The notes under the pieces: generated by a model
Told to the model about the DNA's origin: nothing
Database searches by the model: none
Seen by the model: the letters and a program-made list of their open reading frames with translations, nothing else
Position numbers and translations under genes: made by a program
Source: Muribaculaceae bacterium Zag1
GTDB taxonomy: Bacteria > Bacteroidota > Bacteroidia > Bacteroidales > Muribaculaceae
Assembly (NCBI GenBank): GCA_002633115.1
Contig: NWBJ01000120.1
Span: 22,696 to 86,695 of the forward strand
Reading direction: 5' to 3'
DNA: 64,000 nt
Part shown: one piece after another, positions 1 through 8,581 of the stretch
Position numbering within the stretch: position 1 is the first letter of the stretch
Layout: the number at the start of each line of letters is the position of its first letter

Positions 1-1051
1 GTCGCTTTACGCCTTTGGCCTCGAGCACTCGTCGCAGTTCGTGCCAATCGGCGCTGCCAAAAGCGTGGCCCTCGCAGAGAGGGCAACCCAGAATCAGAGT
101 GACGGGACGCTGTGCCGGAGCATGACGCTCGGTGAAATTGAGAGCATCGCCTACCGAACGCAGGTCGTTGGTAAATCCATCGTAAACGATCAAGCAATCC
201 TTGAGCGTCTCGCACACATCGATGCGTGGCGAGATTTTTTCGCTGAGGCTGGTAGCCATTTCTTCGGGGATGACGTAGCCGAGCACATATTGAGCCGCGG
301 CCAGTGCCATCTGCCGATTGTCGCCCTCGACAGTATGGATGCGAGCATCAGGCGACTGTGCGCGCACCGCGCTCTCTATGATAGGCTGGTCGACAGGAAT
401 GAATATGTCGGTGCAATCCTTAAATAGTATGGCTTTTTCTTGGGCTTTTTGTTGCAATGACTCAAAGCCCTCGGCATGCTCATCGGTGAGCGAGGTGAAG
501 ATGCCTATGGTGGGTTGGATCATGGCTTGCAACTTTTGCATTTCTCCGGGTTGGGAGATGCCAGCCTCTATGATGGCGAGGGTAGTCTCGGGCGAGAGGC
601 CCCAAATCGACATCGGCACTCCTATCTGAGAATTGTAGCTGCGGGGCGAACGGGCCGTAAGGCGGTCGGCGCGCACTATGCGGTACAGCAATTCCTTGAC
701 CACCGTCTTGCCTCGGCTGCCGGTGATGCCGACTACTGGCAGGTCAGGGAACATCTCGCGCACCTTGGTGGCAATCTGTTGCAATGCCGCAAGCACATCA
801 GCGACGACCCAGAATTGGCAGTCCTCGGGCGCGTCGTCGGGTTTGCGCTCGACCACAAAATGCTTCACGCCGCGCTCGATGAGCTGTGAGATGAAGCGGT
901 GTCCATCGTTGCCCGAAGTGCGCAGCGCGAAGAAAAGGCTTTCTGCCGGGAATGTCAAGTCGCGGCTATCTGTAAGGAGGGTAGATATCAGTGTCTCGTC
1001 AGATGACTGGATTCCAATCATCTTGGCTATGGCGTAAGCAGGCAGTATCAT
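1..1051 (-). CDS. murF: Bifunctional MurF ligase / alanine racemase, N-terminal part (runs off left edge)
   Basis: The 350 visible residues are the MurF half of the Bacteroidetes fusion that adds D-Ala-D-Ala to UDP-MurNAc-tripeptide in the cytoplasm and also racemises alanine. The Mur-ligase P-loop is at residues 111-116 and reads GSRGKT where most members have GSNGKT. It is followed by SPRSYNSQIGVP, the family's conserved substrate segment, and by EAGISQPGEM. Near the left edge the sequence DGFTNDLRSVGDAL matches the linker found in the fused type rather than in stand-alone MurF. The racemase half and stop codon lie outside the window. The start is the ATG at 1051; the ATG five bases upstream is closed at once by a stop. 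Assignment to the fusion rests on family knowledge, since the racemase is not visible. Confidence 0.88.
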   Translation of the reverse strand, partial: MILPAYAIAKMIGIQSSDETLISTLLTDSRDLTFPAESLFFALRTSGNDGHRFISQLIERGVKHFVVERKPDDAPEDCQFWVVADVLAALQQIATKVREMFPDLPVVGITGSRGKTVVKELLYRIVRADRLTARSPRSYNSQIGVPMSIWGLSPETTLAIIEAGISQPGEMQKLQAMIQPTIGIFTSLTDEHAEGFESLQQKAQEKAILFKDCTDIFIPVDQPIIESAVRAQSPDARIHTVEGDNRQMALAAAQYVLGYVIPEEMATSLSEKISPRIDVCETLKDCLIVYDGFTNDLRSVGDALNFTERHAPAQRPVTLILGCPLCEGHAFGSADWHELRRVLEAKGVKR

Positions 1052-1140
1052 TTCATCTGTATTAAGTGTCAAAACGTGTATCTAACAATAACACATTACA
1101 GATAGAATAAGTTTATTAGATACCTTCGTCTCTTAAGAGC

Positions 1141-1243
1141 CGTGCTACGCACTCATAGATACAGGGAATCGCAGTCATTAACCCCGCATTTCGTGCTACC
1201 GCACTCCATGTGGGGTTAACAGACAAGTATCGTGTTACGCACT
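1141..1243. repeat. REP-like cluster of three GTGC-TAC-GCAC mini-hairpins
   Basis: Three copies of CGTGyTACsGCACT lie at 1141-1153, 1192-1205 and 1231-1243. Each core is a short hairpin, GTGC pairing with GCAC around TAC or TACC. The middle copy sits in the loop of a longer 12-pair stem, 1178-1189 with 1208-1219, which has one G-T wobble. No T tract follows, so this is not an ordinary terminator. It lies between two minus-strand genes. The architecture resembles REP/BIME-type intergenic repeats; whether it is dispersed in the genome cannot be seen here. Confidence 0.5.
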
Positions 1244-1266
1244 GATAAATGTAGAGTTTCAGAAGG

Positions 1267-3735
1267 TTATGGCTGGAGACCTCGCGAGGCGAGAAAGGTG
1301 GCGATGTCGGCCATGGCTGCGGCCTCGCGATCGCTGAGGCGCACTCTCGACTTCTGCGCTCCTCGATACCATAAGTAGAGCGATGGGCGCGAGGTCTGTG
1401 TTGGCTTTTCACCATATTTCTCAACAAATTCCTTGTAATGTGTGCAACGCAGCAAGAATATGTATTCGCGCGAGGTGATCAGATATCGCTGACGCTTGGC
1501 CAGCTCGCGGTCATATTGCTCGCGCTCGTGGGGCTGGAGTGAGATGTGCGAGTTTTGCACATTGTTGTACCAGCGGTACAGTGCCACCTCGTCATTATCC
1601 CCAGCCGAACTCGGCAAATGCTTGCGCGAGTCGAGATAGCGGAGCAATTCCTTGAATCTCTCCTTGAAATTTTTCTTGGCGTGGGGATTGCCAGTGCGCA
1701 TCGAGAATTCCTCAGGATATTCCTTGTCAGCCAAACCGATCAGGCCGCCCTCGAATTTCTGGTACGACCGCTTGGTGTCAGAGCCAATCGTGGCGTGCAC
1801 GCTGTTGGGGTTTGTCGGGCGTCCGATTTCGGCCAGCCGCTTTGTTATTTCCTCTGACGATAGCGGCACTGGACTCTCCTCGAGTATCTGCGCTATCAAT
1901 TCGCGTATGGTCAGCGTATTGTAATCCCAATGCGACAGGCTGTAGGTAGCAGTCTTGCCAATGGGCTTGATGCGCTCAGATGAGAATAGGTGCAACTTGA
2001 GGCTGGTGCGCGGCTTATGCGAATAGTCGGGGTTGCGGCGGTAGAACTCCTTGAACAAATCCTCGAGGCCCATAGGTTGGCCTTTTTCTTCCAGGATTTG
2101 GTACAGCTCATGCTCAAAGTCGATGGCATTGCTCGGCAGTGTCACCATGTGCTCCTTGTCTGACTTCAGGCCGTAGAGCTGGCGCGACATGTGGCTGAGC
2201 ACGCCCAAGCTGTCGCGATACAATTCGTGGGTCGGCGCCATCTGCTCCTGGATTACATCCTCGAGGCAAATGCGGCGAGTCTGGGCCGAGCGCGAGCGGT
2301 GGTGCTTGTCGATTGATGCCAGGGCGTCGGTCCAGTTGATGGCCTTGCCCAGTTGGGCTGGCACGGCGAAATAGTGGTCATGAAATCTCACAATCTCTAT
2401 GCCTTGTCTCAGGCCCAATATTCCCGATATGGCATTGAGGTTGATTTTGAGGCCGTGAGGGGTGAATTCCTCTTTGGCTATGGCATTGACAATGGCGTTG
2501 ATATGCACCACTTGGCCGCTCAGTTCCTTGTAGGTCTTTGAGGTTATCTTGTCGATAGTGCCTCGCAGGTCGGCCGGGGTGATGAAGTCGCGAAGTATCT
2601 GGCGAATGCGCTCTGATGTCACCCGCGTGGTGTCGGCTATCTGCCTGAGATTCTTGCGCTCGACGGTGATGCCCTGGTAGGCGTCGTACATCGATGCTTG
2701 CCTATCCTCGGTGTTGAGGAAATAGAAATAAGCGATCAAGAAATAGGGATAATGATTCAGTTTGAGGCGGTCGAGCAGCGCCATCTGCAGTTGGCCCGGT
2801 GTAAGGAAAGGGAAGATTGTGCGAGCCGACATGGCTTCGGCTTCCTCTTTGTTGGCCTCGGCCAGCTCGAGCAGATACTGGCGGAAGTTGCGGAAATTCT
2901 TTTGTATCTCTTCAGATGTGCGACGTCCGCACTGCGAGATATTGCAAGCCTCGACCGAGAGGCGTTGGCAAAATTCGAGCACGTTGGCGTAATTGATTTC
3001 TTCGCGGCCCAGCACATTGATGGCTCGCCGACTCATTTGTCCCACGATTTCTGAGAACCTTTTCTCAATCACCGGGGTGAGGTTGGCCGGAATGTAAGTG
3101 TATAACATCGCGTTGAGGCGAGAGTCAAATTGGCGCGTCACTTCGCGCAGGGTGGCGTTGGCGCGTTCCAAATAAGCCTTCTCCTCCACGCCGCCCTTTG
3201 TCAGCAACGACACGGCGCTCAATATCTCTTTGCCTAATTGCCATACCCCCTCCATCGTAGCGTACGACACAGTTTTGTCAAATGTGAATAGCTGCGAGGG
3301 GTGGCCGAGCACAGTGTTGAAAAACGCCGACGGGGTAGGGTAAATCTTCAAGAAGACCGCCCTTACCTCTGGCGCTGCGCTATCGGCATGCATTTGGAAA
3401 GCTTCGGTCGTCTGAGGCTGGAACGACTTGGGCACACTGTAGATGTATGGGTACGCCTCTTGGTTCTTTGCCTTTTCGCTTTTTTCTTTTCGTGATGTGA
3501 GGGATTTGTTGAGCTTTGCGACGCGGTTGGCTCGATAATCCTTGATGACGCGTTCTAATTCGAGCGTAGTTTTTTTACCGCAATTCTTAATTGATGTGAT
3601 GTCGTTGGCCTCAACATAGCGGATGAGGCTTACAATGTCGGTGATGCCAATGGCGCGGCAGCAATTTTTTGCGCGAGCCGACAGTGAATCAATCGTAGCG
3701 TCAAATATCTGTTCTGTACTGGCCGTTGTATCCAT
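1267..3735 (-). CDS. Large multidomain DNA-binding protein with RNAP alpha-CTD-like, sigma-4-like and HARE-HTH-like regions
   Basis: This 822-residue cytoplasmic protein matches no characterised gene that I recognise. Residues about 14-66 resemble the RNA polymerase alpha C-terminal helix-hairpin-helix domain (LSARAKNCCRAIGITD, then IKNCGKKTTLELERVI). A second similar unit lies near 230-290 (MSRRAINVLG, then ISQCGRRTSEEI). Residues about 353-385 (LRQIADTTRVTSERIRQIL) look like a sigma region 4 helix-turn-helix. Residues about 603-655 resemble the HARE-HTH/RpoE-delta winged helix (IRELIAQILEESPVPLSSEE). The C-terminus has two W/Y-rich units, about 681-750 and 760-820, like helicase-associated repeats. 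There is no signal peptide or membrane segment. The parts suggest a transcription-associated or DNA-binding regulator. Domain calls are from motif reading only and are tentative. A -7 promoter element is at 3790-3797. Confidence 0.6.
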   Translation of the reverse strand: MDTTASTEQIFDATIDSLSARAKNCCRAIGITDIVSLIRYVEANDITSIKNCGKKTTLELERVIKDYRANRVAKLNKSLTSRKEKSEKAKNQEAYPYIYSVPKSFQPQTTEAFQMHADSAAPEVRAVFLKIYPTPSAFFNTVLGHPSQLFTFDKTVSYATMEGVWQLGKEILSAVSLLTKGGVEEKAYLERANATLREVTRQFDSRLNAMLYTYIPANLTPVIEKRFSEIVGQMSRRAINVLGREEINYANVLEFCQRLSVEACNISQCGRRTSEEIQKNFRNFRQYLLELAEANKEEAEAMSARTIFPFLTPGQLQMALLDRLKLNHYPYFLIAYFYFLNTEDRQASMYDAYQGITVERKNLRQIADTTRVTSERIRQILRDFITPADLRGTIDKITSKTYKELSGQVVHINAIVNAIAKEEFTPHGLKINLNAISGILGLRQGIEIVRFHDHYFAVPAQLGKAINWTDALASIDKHHRSRSAQTRRICLEDVIQEQMAPTHELYRDSLGVLSHMSRQLYGLKSDKEHMVTLPSNAIDFEHELYQILEEKGQPMGLEDLFKEFYRRNPDYSHKPRTSLKLHLFSSERIKPIGKTATYSLSHWDYNTLTIRELIAQILEESPVPLSSEEITKRLAEIGRPTNPNSVHATIGSDTKRSYQKFEGGLIGLADKEYPEEFSMRTGNPHAKKNFKERFKELLRYLDSRKHLPSSAGDNDEVALYRWYNNVQNSHISLQPHEREQYDRELAKRQRYLITSREYIFLLRCTHYKEFVEKYGEKPTQTSRPSLYLWYRGAQKSRVRLSDREAAAMADIATFLASRGLQP

Positions 3736-3789
3736 GATTCAAGGTAATAAATTATTCTCACAAATCTTCGGTAGGATGAGATTATACGG

Positions 3790-3797
3790 CAAAGATA
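3790..3797 (-). promoter_or_regulatory. -7 element for the alpha-CTD/sigma-4-like gene
   Basis: TATCTTTG on the minus strand fits the Bacteroidetes -7 consensus TAnnTTTG, 55 bp upstream of the start at 3735. No convincing -33 is seen. The 313-bp gap 3736-4048 otherwise holds only A/T-rich sequence and the divergent ileS promoter. Confidence 0.5.
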
Positions 3798-3977
3798 CAA
3801 ATTATATTGAATAAAAGTAAAGATTTTGCCATTAATTTGTCACTTATATTAGATTTTTAGCATAATTTAAGTAGATGTTTACTAAAAGTTATAAATTCAC
3901 GAGCCGATGATTTTTAGATGCTTACCAAAAATTACTCCTCCTCGAGGCGAGAAAAATGCTCCGGAGATTAAGATTAG

Positions 3978-4009
3978 TTTGTATATGTCCCATAAAATTA
4001 GTAATTTTG
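3978..4009 (+). promoter_or_regulatory. ileS promoter (-33 TTTG, -7 TAATTTTG)
   Basis: TTTG at 3978-3981 and TAATTTTG at 4002-4009 are separated by 20 bp, a full match to the Bacteroidetes housekeeping promoter. Transcription would start about 30-35 bp before the ileS ATG. Confidence 0.75.
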
Positions 4010-4048
4010 CACCGCAAATATTGTAACTTATAAAGCTGAATTATCTAT

Positions 4049-7000
4049 ATGAAGAAATTCCATGAATACTCAGGCCTCAACCTTTCTGATGTGAATAGAG
4101 AAGTGCTGAAGCAATGGAATGAAAGCTCGCTCTTTGAGCAGAGCCTCAAGGAGAGGGAGGGTTGCCCCTCGTTTGTGTTCTACGAAGGACCCCCTTCGGC
4201 CAACGGCATGCCCGGCATACACCATGTGCTGGCTCGCACCATCAAGGACATCTTCTGTCGCTACAAGACCATGAAAGGATTCCACGTAAAGCGCAAAGCT
4301 GGCTGGGACACCCATGGTCTGCCCGTCGAACTCGGCGTGGAGAAAGCCCTCGGAATCACTAAGGAAGACATCGGCAAGAAGATTTCGGTAGACGAGTACA
4401 ACGCTGCTTGCCGCCGCGAGGTCATGAAATACACCCGCGAATGGGAGAACCTGACCAACTCGATGGGCTACTGGGTCGACATGTCAGACCCCTACATCAC
4501 TTATGACAATCGCTACATCGAGAGCGTGTGGTGGCTGCTGGCCCAGATGCACAAAAAGGGTTACCTCTACAAAGGATATACCATACAGCCGTATTCTCCG
4601 GCTGCCGGCACCGGCTTGAGTTCGCACGAGCTCAATCAGCCTGGCTGCTATCGCGATGTCAAGGACACCACTTGCATCGCCCAGTTTGCCATGAAAGATC
4701 CCAAGCCGTCGATGACCGGCTGGGGCAAGCCTTATTTCTTGGCTTGGACCACTACTCCCTGGACCTTGCCCTCGAATACCGCTCTGGCAGTAGGTCCCTC
4801 TATTAAATATAATGTGGTGCGCACCTATAATCCATATTCTTGCAATCCCATCACCGTGATCATCGCCGACGCGCTGATGGATAGCGTGCTCAATCCCAAG
4901 GCTAAGGATATCGCCCTGGCCGACTACAAGCCCGGCGACAAGCTGGTGCCCTACGAGGTGGTCGACAGCCTGATGGGCATCGACCTGGTGGGCATGCGCT
5001 ACGAGCAACTGATGCCTTGGGTCAATCCCGGCGAGGGCGCTTTCCGCGTGATTGCTGGCGATTTCGTAAGCACCGAGGATGGCACCGGCATCGTGCATAT
5101 CGCCGGCACATTCGGCGCTGACGACTTCAGGGTGTCAAAGCAGAATGGCGTGCCACCGTTGCACATGACCGACCTCAACGGCAATATCCGACCGATGGTC
5201 GACCAGAAGGGACGCTTCTACGCTATCGAAGACCTCGACCCGGCCTTTGTTGAGCAAATGGTCAATGTCGAGGAGTACAAGCCTTGGGCTGGCAAATATG
5301 TCAAGAATGCTTACAATCCTGAAGCCACCGAGGACACTGAAACTCTCGATGTCGAGCTGTGCATGTATCTCAAGCAGAGAGACATGGTATTCAAGATCGA
5401 GAAGCATGTGCACAGCTATCCGCATTGCTGGCGCACCGACAAGCCCGTGCTTTACTACCCGCTCGACAGCTGGTTTATCAAGACCCCCGATGCTCGCGAG
5501 CGCCTGATGGAACTCAACACCACTATCAATTGGAAACCGGCCTCGACCGGTACTGGCCGCTTTGGCAAGTGGCTTGAGAATCTGCAGGACTGGAACCTGT
5601 CGCGCAGCCGCTATTGGGGCACCCCGCTGCCCATCTGGCGCACTGAGGACGGCCAAGAAGAAATCTGCATCGACTCGGTCGAGACATTATATAAGGAGAT
5701 TGACAAGGCCGTCAAGGCTGGAGTGATGGAAAAGAATCCTCTGGCCGAGGCTGGATTCGTGCCCGGCGTCTACACCAAGGAGAATTACGAGAAGATTGAC
5801 CTGCATCGTCCTTATGTCGACGACATCGTGCTGGTTTCGCCTTCAGGCAAGCCTATGCGCCGCGAACTCGACCTGATCGACGTGTGGTTCGACTCTGGTT
5901 CGATGCCTTACGCTCAGATACACTATCCGTTTGAGAACAAAGAAGCATTTGACCGTGGCGACCTCTATCCGGCAGACTTCATCGCCGAGGGCGTAGACCA
6001 AACTCGCGGTTGGTTCTTCACCCTCCATGCAATCGCTGGCATGGTGTTCGACTCTGTGTCATACAAGGCTGTAGTATCCAACGGCTTGGTGCTCGACAAA
6101 TTCGGCAACAAGATGTCAAAGCGTCTTGGCAACGCCGTCAATCCTTTTGAGGCTATTGAGAAATACGGCTCCGACCCTCTTCGCTGGTACATGATTGCCA
6201 ACTCCTCGCCATGGGACAACCTGAAATTTGACGAGGCCGGTGTGCAAGAGGTTGCTCGCAAACTCTTTGCTACGCTTTACAACACCTACTCATTCTTTGC
6301 CCTCTATGCCAATGTCGACGGCTTTACTGGCAAGGAGCCTCAAGTGCCAGTGAGCGAGCGCCCCGAGATTGACCGTTGGATCCTCTCGCTGCTCAATTCG
6401 CTCATTGCCGAGGTCGATGCCGACTTGGCCGACTATGAGCCCACCAAGGCCGCTCGCGCCATCAACGAGTTTGTCAACGACAACCTCTCGAACTGGTACG
6501 TGCGCCTCAATCGCAAGCGCTTCTGGGGCGGCGAGATGGACAAGGACAAACTCTCGGCTTACCAGACTCTCTACACTTGCCTTGAGACTTTGGCTCTGCT
6601 TATCGCTCCAATTTCGCCCTTCTATGCCGACCAGCTGTATCAAGACCTCGAGGCTCCAAGGGTGGAAGAGACCAAGTCGGTGCACCTGGCTCACTTCCCC
6701 GTGGCTGATCAGGCTCTAATCGACAAGGCTCTCGAGCAGCGCATGGCTCTGGCACAGACCATCACTTCGCTCGTGCTGTCGCTGCGCCGCAAGGCCAACC
6801 TCAAGGTGCGCCAGCCGCTGTCAGAGCTCATGGTGCCAGCTATCGACGATGAGCAGCACCGCATGATCGAGGCAATGAAGCAGCTGATCCTCACCGAGGT
6901 GAATGTCAAGGAGATGAAGATAGTGGGCAGCGACGAGGGCGTGCTTGTCAAAAAAGTCAAGCCTGACTTCAAGAAGCTCGGCCCGAAGCACGGCAAGCAG

Positions 7001-7468
7001 ATGAAGGCTGTGGCTGCAGCCATCGCCGCTCTGACCCAGCAGCAAATCGCACAGCTCGAGCGCGAGGGCAGCTTGGCAATAGCCTTGACCCAAGGCGAGG
7101 CTGTAATCGATGCCGCTGATGTCGAGATTATCTCAGAGGACATCCCCGGTTGGCTCGTGGCCAACGAGGGCAATGTGACCGTAGCTTTGGATATTACCCT
7201 CACGCCTGAACTCAAGAAGGAGGGCCTGGCACGCGACATCGTGAACCGTGTGCAAAACCTGCGCAAGAGCCGCGATTACCAGATCACCGACCGCATCAAC
7301 CTGGTGTTTGGCCACAATCCCGAGACCGACGAGGCCATCGCCGACTTCAGTGAATACATCGCTTCGCAAGTGCTCGCCACATCGGTGGTTGTCACTGACC
7401 TGGCCGAGCCGCAAGAAGTGCTCGATATCGACGGTGTGAAACTCCCCGTGAGCATCACACTCGCCTGA
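4049..7468 (+). CDS. ileS: Isoleucyl-tRNA synthetase, type 2, with GIHH signature
   Basis: Class I aminoacyl-tRNA synthetase that charges tRNA-Ile in the cytoplasm; 1139 residues, full length for the eukaryote-like IleRS2 type. The first signature motif, normally HxGH, reads GIHH at residues 56-59, within NGMPGIHHV. The second is KMSKR at 688-692. The segment GWDTHGLPVE precedes the CP1 editing domain, and the anticodon-binding domain follows KMSKR (WYVRLNRKRFW). The GxHH swap has, as I recall, been described in IleRS2 proteins with very high mupirocin resistance, so intrinsic resistance is an inference. The gene has its own strong promoter and is followed 48 bp later by the TraR/DksA-lspA group, an arrangement common in Bacteroidales. 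Confidence 0.97.
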   Translation: MKKFHEYSGLNLSDVNREVLKQWNESSLFEQSLKEREGCPSFVFYEGPPSANGMPGIHHVLARTIKDIFCRYKTMKGFHVKRKAGWDTHGLPVELGVEKALGITKEDIGKKISVDEYNAACRREVMKYTREWENLTNSMGYWVDMSDPYITYDNRYIESVWWLLAQMHKKGYLYKGYTIQPYSPAAGTGLSSHELNQPGCYRDVKDTTCIAQFAMKDPKPSMTGWGKPYFLAWTTTPWTLPSNTALAVGPSIKYNVVRTYNPYSCNPITVIIADALMDSVLNPKAKDIALADYKPGDKLVPYEVVDSLMGIDLVGMRYEQLMPWVNPGEGAFRVIAGDFVSTEDGTGIVHIAGTFGADDFRVSKQNGVPPLHMTDLNGNIRPMVDQKGRFYAIEDLDPAFVEQMVNVEEYKPWAGKYVKNAYNPEATEDTETLDVELCMYLKQRDMVFKIEKHVHSYPHCWRTDKPVLYYPLDSWFIKTPDARERLMELNTTINWKPASTGTGRFGKWLENLQDWNLSRSRYWGTPLPIWRTEDGQEEICIDSVETLYKEIDKAVKAGVMEKNPLAEAGFVPGVYTKENYEKIDLHRPYVDDIVLVSPSGKPMRRELDLIDVWFDSGSMPYAQIHYPFENKEAFDRGDLYPADFIAEGVDQTRGWFFTLHAIAGMVFDSVSYKAVVSNGLVLDKFGNKMSKRLGNAVNPFEAIEKYGSDPLRWYMIANSSPWDNLKFDEAGVQEVARKLFATLYNTYSFFALYANVDGFTGKEPQVPVSERPEIDRWILSLLNSLIAEVDADLADYEPTKAARAINEFVNDNLSNWYVRLNRKRFWGGEMDKDKLSAYQTLYTCLETLALLIAPISPFYADQLYQDLEAPRVEETKSVHLAHFPVADQALIDKALEQRMALAQTITSLVLSLRRKANLKVRQPLSELMVPAIDDEQHRMIEAMKQLILTEVNVKEMKIVGSDEGVLVKKVKPDFKKLGPKHGKQMKAVAAAIAALTQQQIAQLEREGSLAIALTQGEAVIDAADVEIISEDIPGWLVANEGNVTVALDITLTPELKKEGLARDIVNRVQNLRKSRDYQITDRINLVFGHNPETDEAIADFSEYIASQVLATSVVVTDLAEPQEVLDIDGVKLPVSITLA

Positions 7469-7516
7469 ACAATACCTTATTTATAATGGGGCACTCCCCG
7501 CAAATTGATTACGCTT

Positions 7517-7891
7517 ATGGCTGAAAAGACACGCTACACCGACGAAGAGCTGCAAGAGTTCAAGGAGCTGATTCTTGCCAAGCTCGAAAAGGCCCAGAAA
7601 GAAAACGAGCGGTTGCGTGAAACCGTCAACAACGGCGACGGCAACGATGTGGCTGACACGTCACCCACATTCAAAGTGCTCGAGGAGGGCGCCGGCACTC
7701 TCGAGAAGGAGCATGCTGCCCGCATGGCCGAGCGCCAGCGCCAATTCATACAGCATCTGCAGGCAGCGCTGGTGAGAATAGAGAACAAGACCTACGGCAT
7801 CTGCCGCGTCACTGGCCAACTGATCCCCAAAGAGAGGCTGAGAGCCGTGCCCCACGCCACTCTCAGCGTCGATGCCAAAAAGAACAAATAA
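7517..7891 (+). CDS. TraR/DksA-like protein lacking the zinc-finger cysteines
   Basis: A 124-residue protein with a long helical, probably coiled-coil N-terminal half (about residues 6-85) and a C-terminal segment YGICRVTGQLIPKERLRAVP that aligns with the zinc-finger end of the DksA/TraR family. Canonical DksA has four zinc-binding cysteines; only one cysteine is visible here, so the fold must be held without C4 zinc. DksA relatives bind the RNA polymerase secondary channel, but whether this form does is unknown. An upstream TTG at 7505 is possible; the ATG at 7517 is preferred. It sits between ileS and lspA and is probably co-transcribed with lspA, 18 bp downstream. Confidence 0.85.
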   Translation: MAEKTRYTDEELQEFKELILAKLEKAQKENERLRETVNNGDGNDVADTSPTFKVLEEGAGTLEKEHAARMAERQRQFIQHLQAALVRIENKTYGICRVTGQLIPKERLRAVPHATLSVDAKKNK

Positions 7892-7909
7892 AAAAGCAAC
7901 CTCAGATTG

Positions 7910-8581
7910 ATGAAATTGCATCGAGGCGCAGTGGCGCTCATCATCATCTTGGTAGTAGTGGCGCTTGACCAGTGGCTCAAAATCTGGGTCAAGACCCACT
8001 TCTACCTGGGTGAACATGTTGATATTCTTCCCTTTTTTCAGTTGCGATTTGTCGAGAATCCCGGCATGGCATTTGGCTGGGAACTCGGCAGCAAGCTATT
8101 TTTGACCATATTCAGAATCATTGTGGTGGTGCTGCTGTCGATATACCTGTATCGATTGCGGCGCGTTACGCTGGCCCCGATGGGATATGTGGTGTGCGTG
8201 GCCCTGATCATAGCCGGGGCGGCCGGCAACATATTCGACTGCGTATTCTACGGCGAGATATTCACCGACCCATACCCGCCTCGGGTGGCCCATTTCGTGC
8301 CTTGGGGCGATGGCTATGCTCCGCTATTCCATGGCAAGGTGGTCGACATGCTGTATTTCCCGCTTTTCGCCTTCCAGTGGCCCGAGTGGATGCCCTGGGT
8401 CGGCGGCAAGGTCTTCTCATTCTTCGACCCGGTGTTCAACCTGGCTGATGCGGCCATTTCGGTTGGCATGATTGTGCTGCTATTGTTTTATTCGCGCTAT
8501 GTGATGGTGAGCAGCAACGCAGATGTTGAAAAAATCCATGCACGGCATGATGAAAAAGAAAAAGACGATAAAGAAGCATAA
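7910..8581 (+). CDS. lspA: Lipoprotein signal peptidase (signal peptidase II)
   Basis: Inner-membrane aspartyl protease that cleaves prolipoprotein signal peptides before the lipidated cysteine. There are four hydrophobic segments: about 8-25, 58-82, 92-108 and 180-200. The catalytic aspartates are D110 in GNIFD and D180 in FNLAD. They are about 70 residues apart, versus 27 in the E. coli enzyme, because of an insertion rich in W, F and P between them that would lie on the periplasmic side. The start is the ATG at 7910; a TTG directly before it is less likely. The 3' end overlaps the following lipoprotein gene by 59 bases, and that gene's product is itself a likely LspA substrate. Confidence 0.95.
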   Translation: MKLHRGAVALIIILVVVALDQWLKIWVKTHFYLGEHVDILPFFQLRFVENPGMAFGWELGSKLFLTIFRIIVVVLLSIYLYRLRRVTLAPMGYVVCVALIIAGAAGNIFDCVFYGEIFTDPYPPRVAHFVPWGDGYAPLFHGKVVDMLYFPLFAFQWPEWMPWVGGKVFSFFDPVFNLADAAISVGMIVLLLFYSRYVMVSSNADVEKIHARHDEKEKDDKEA

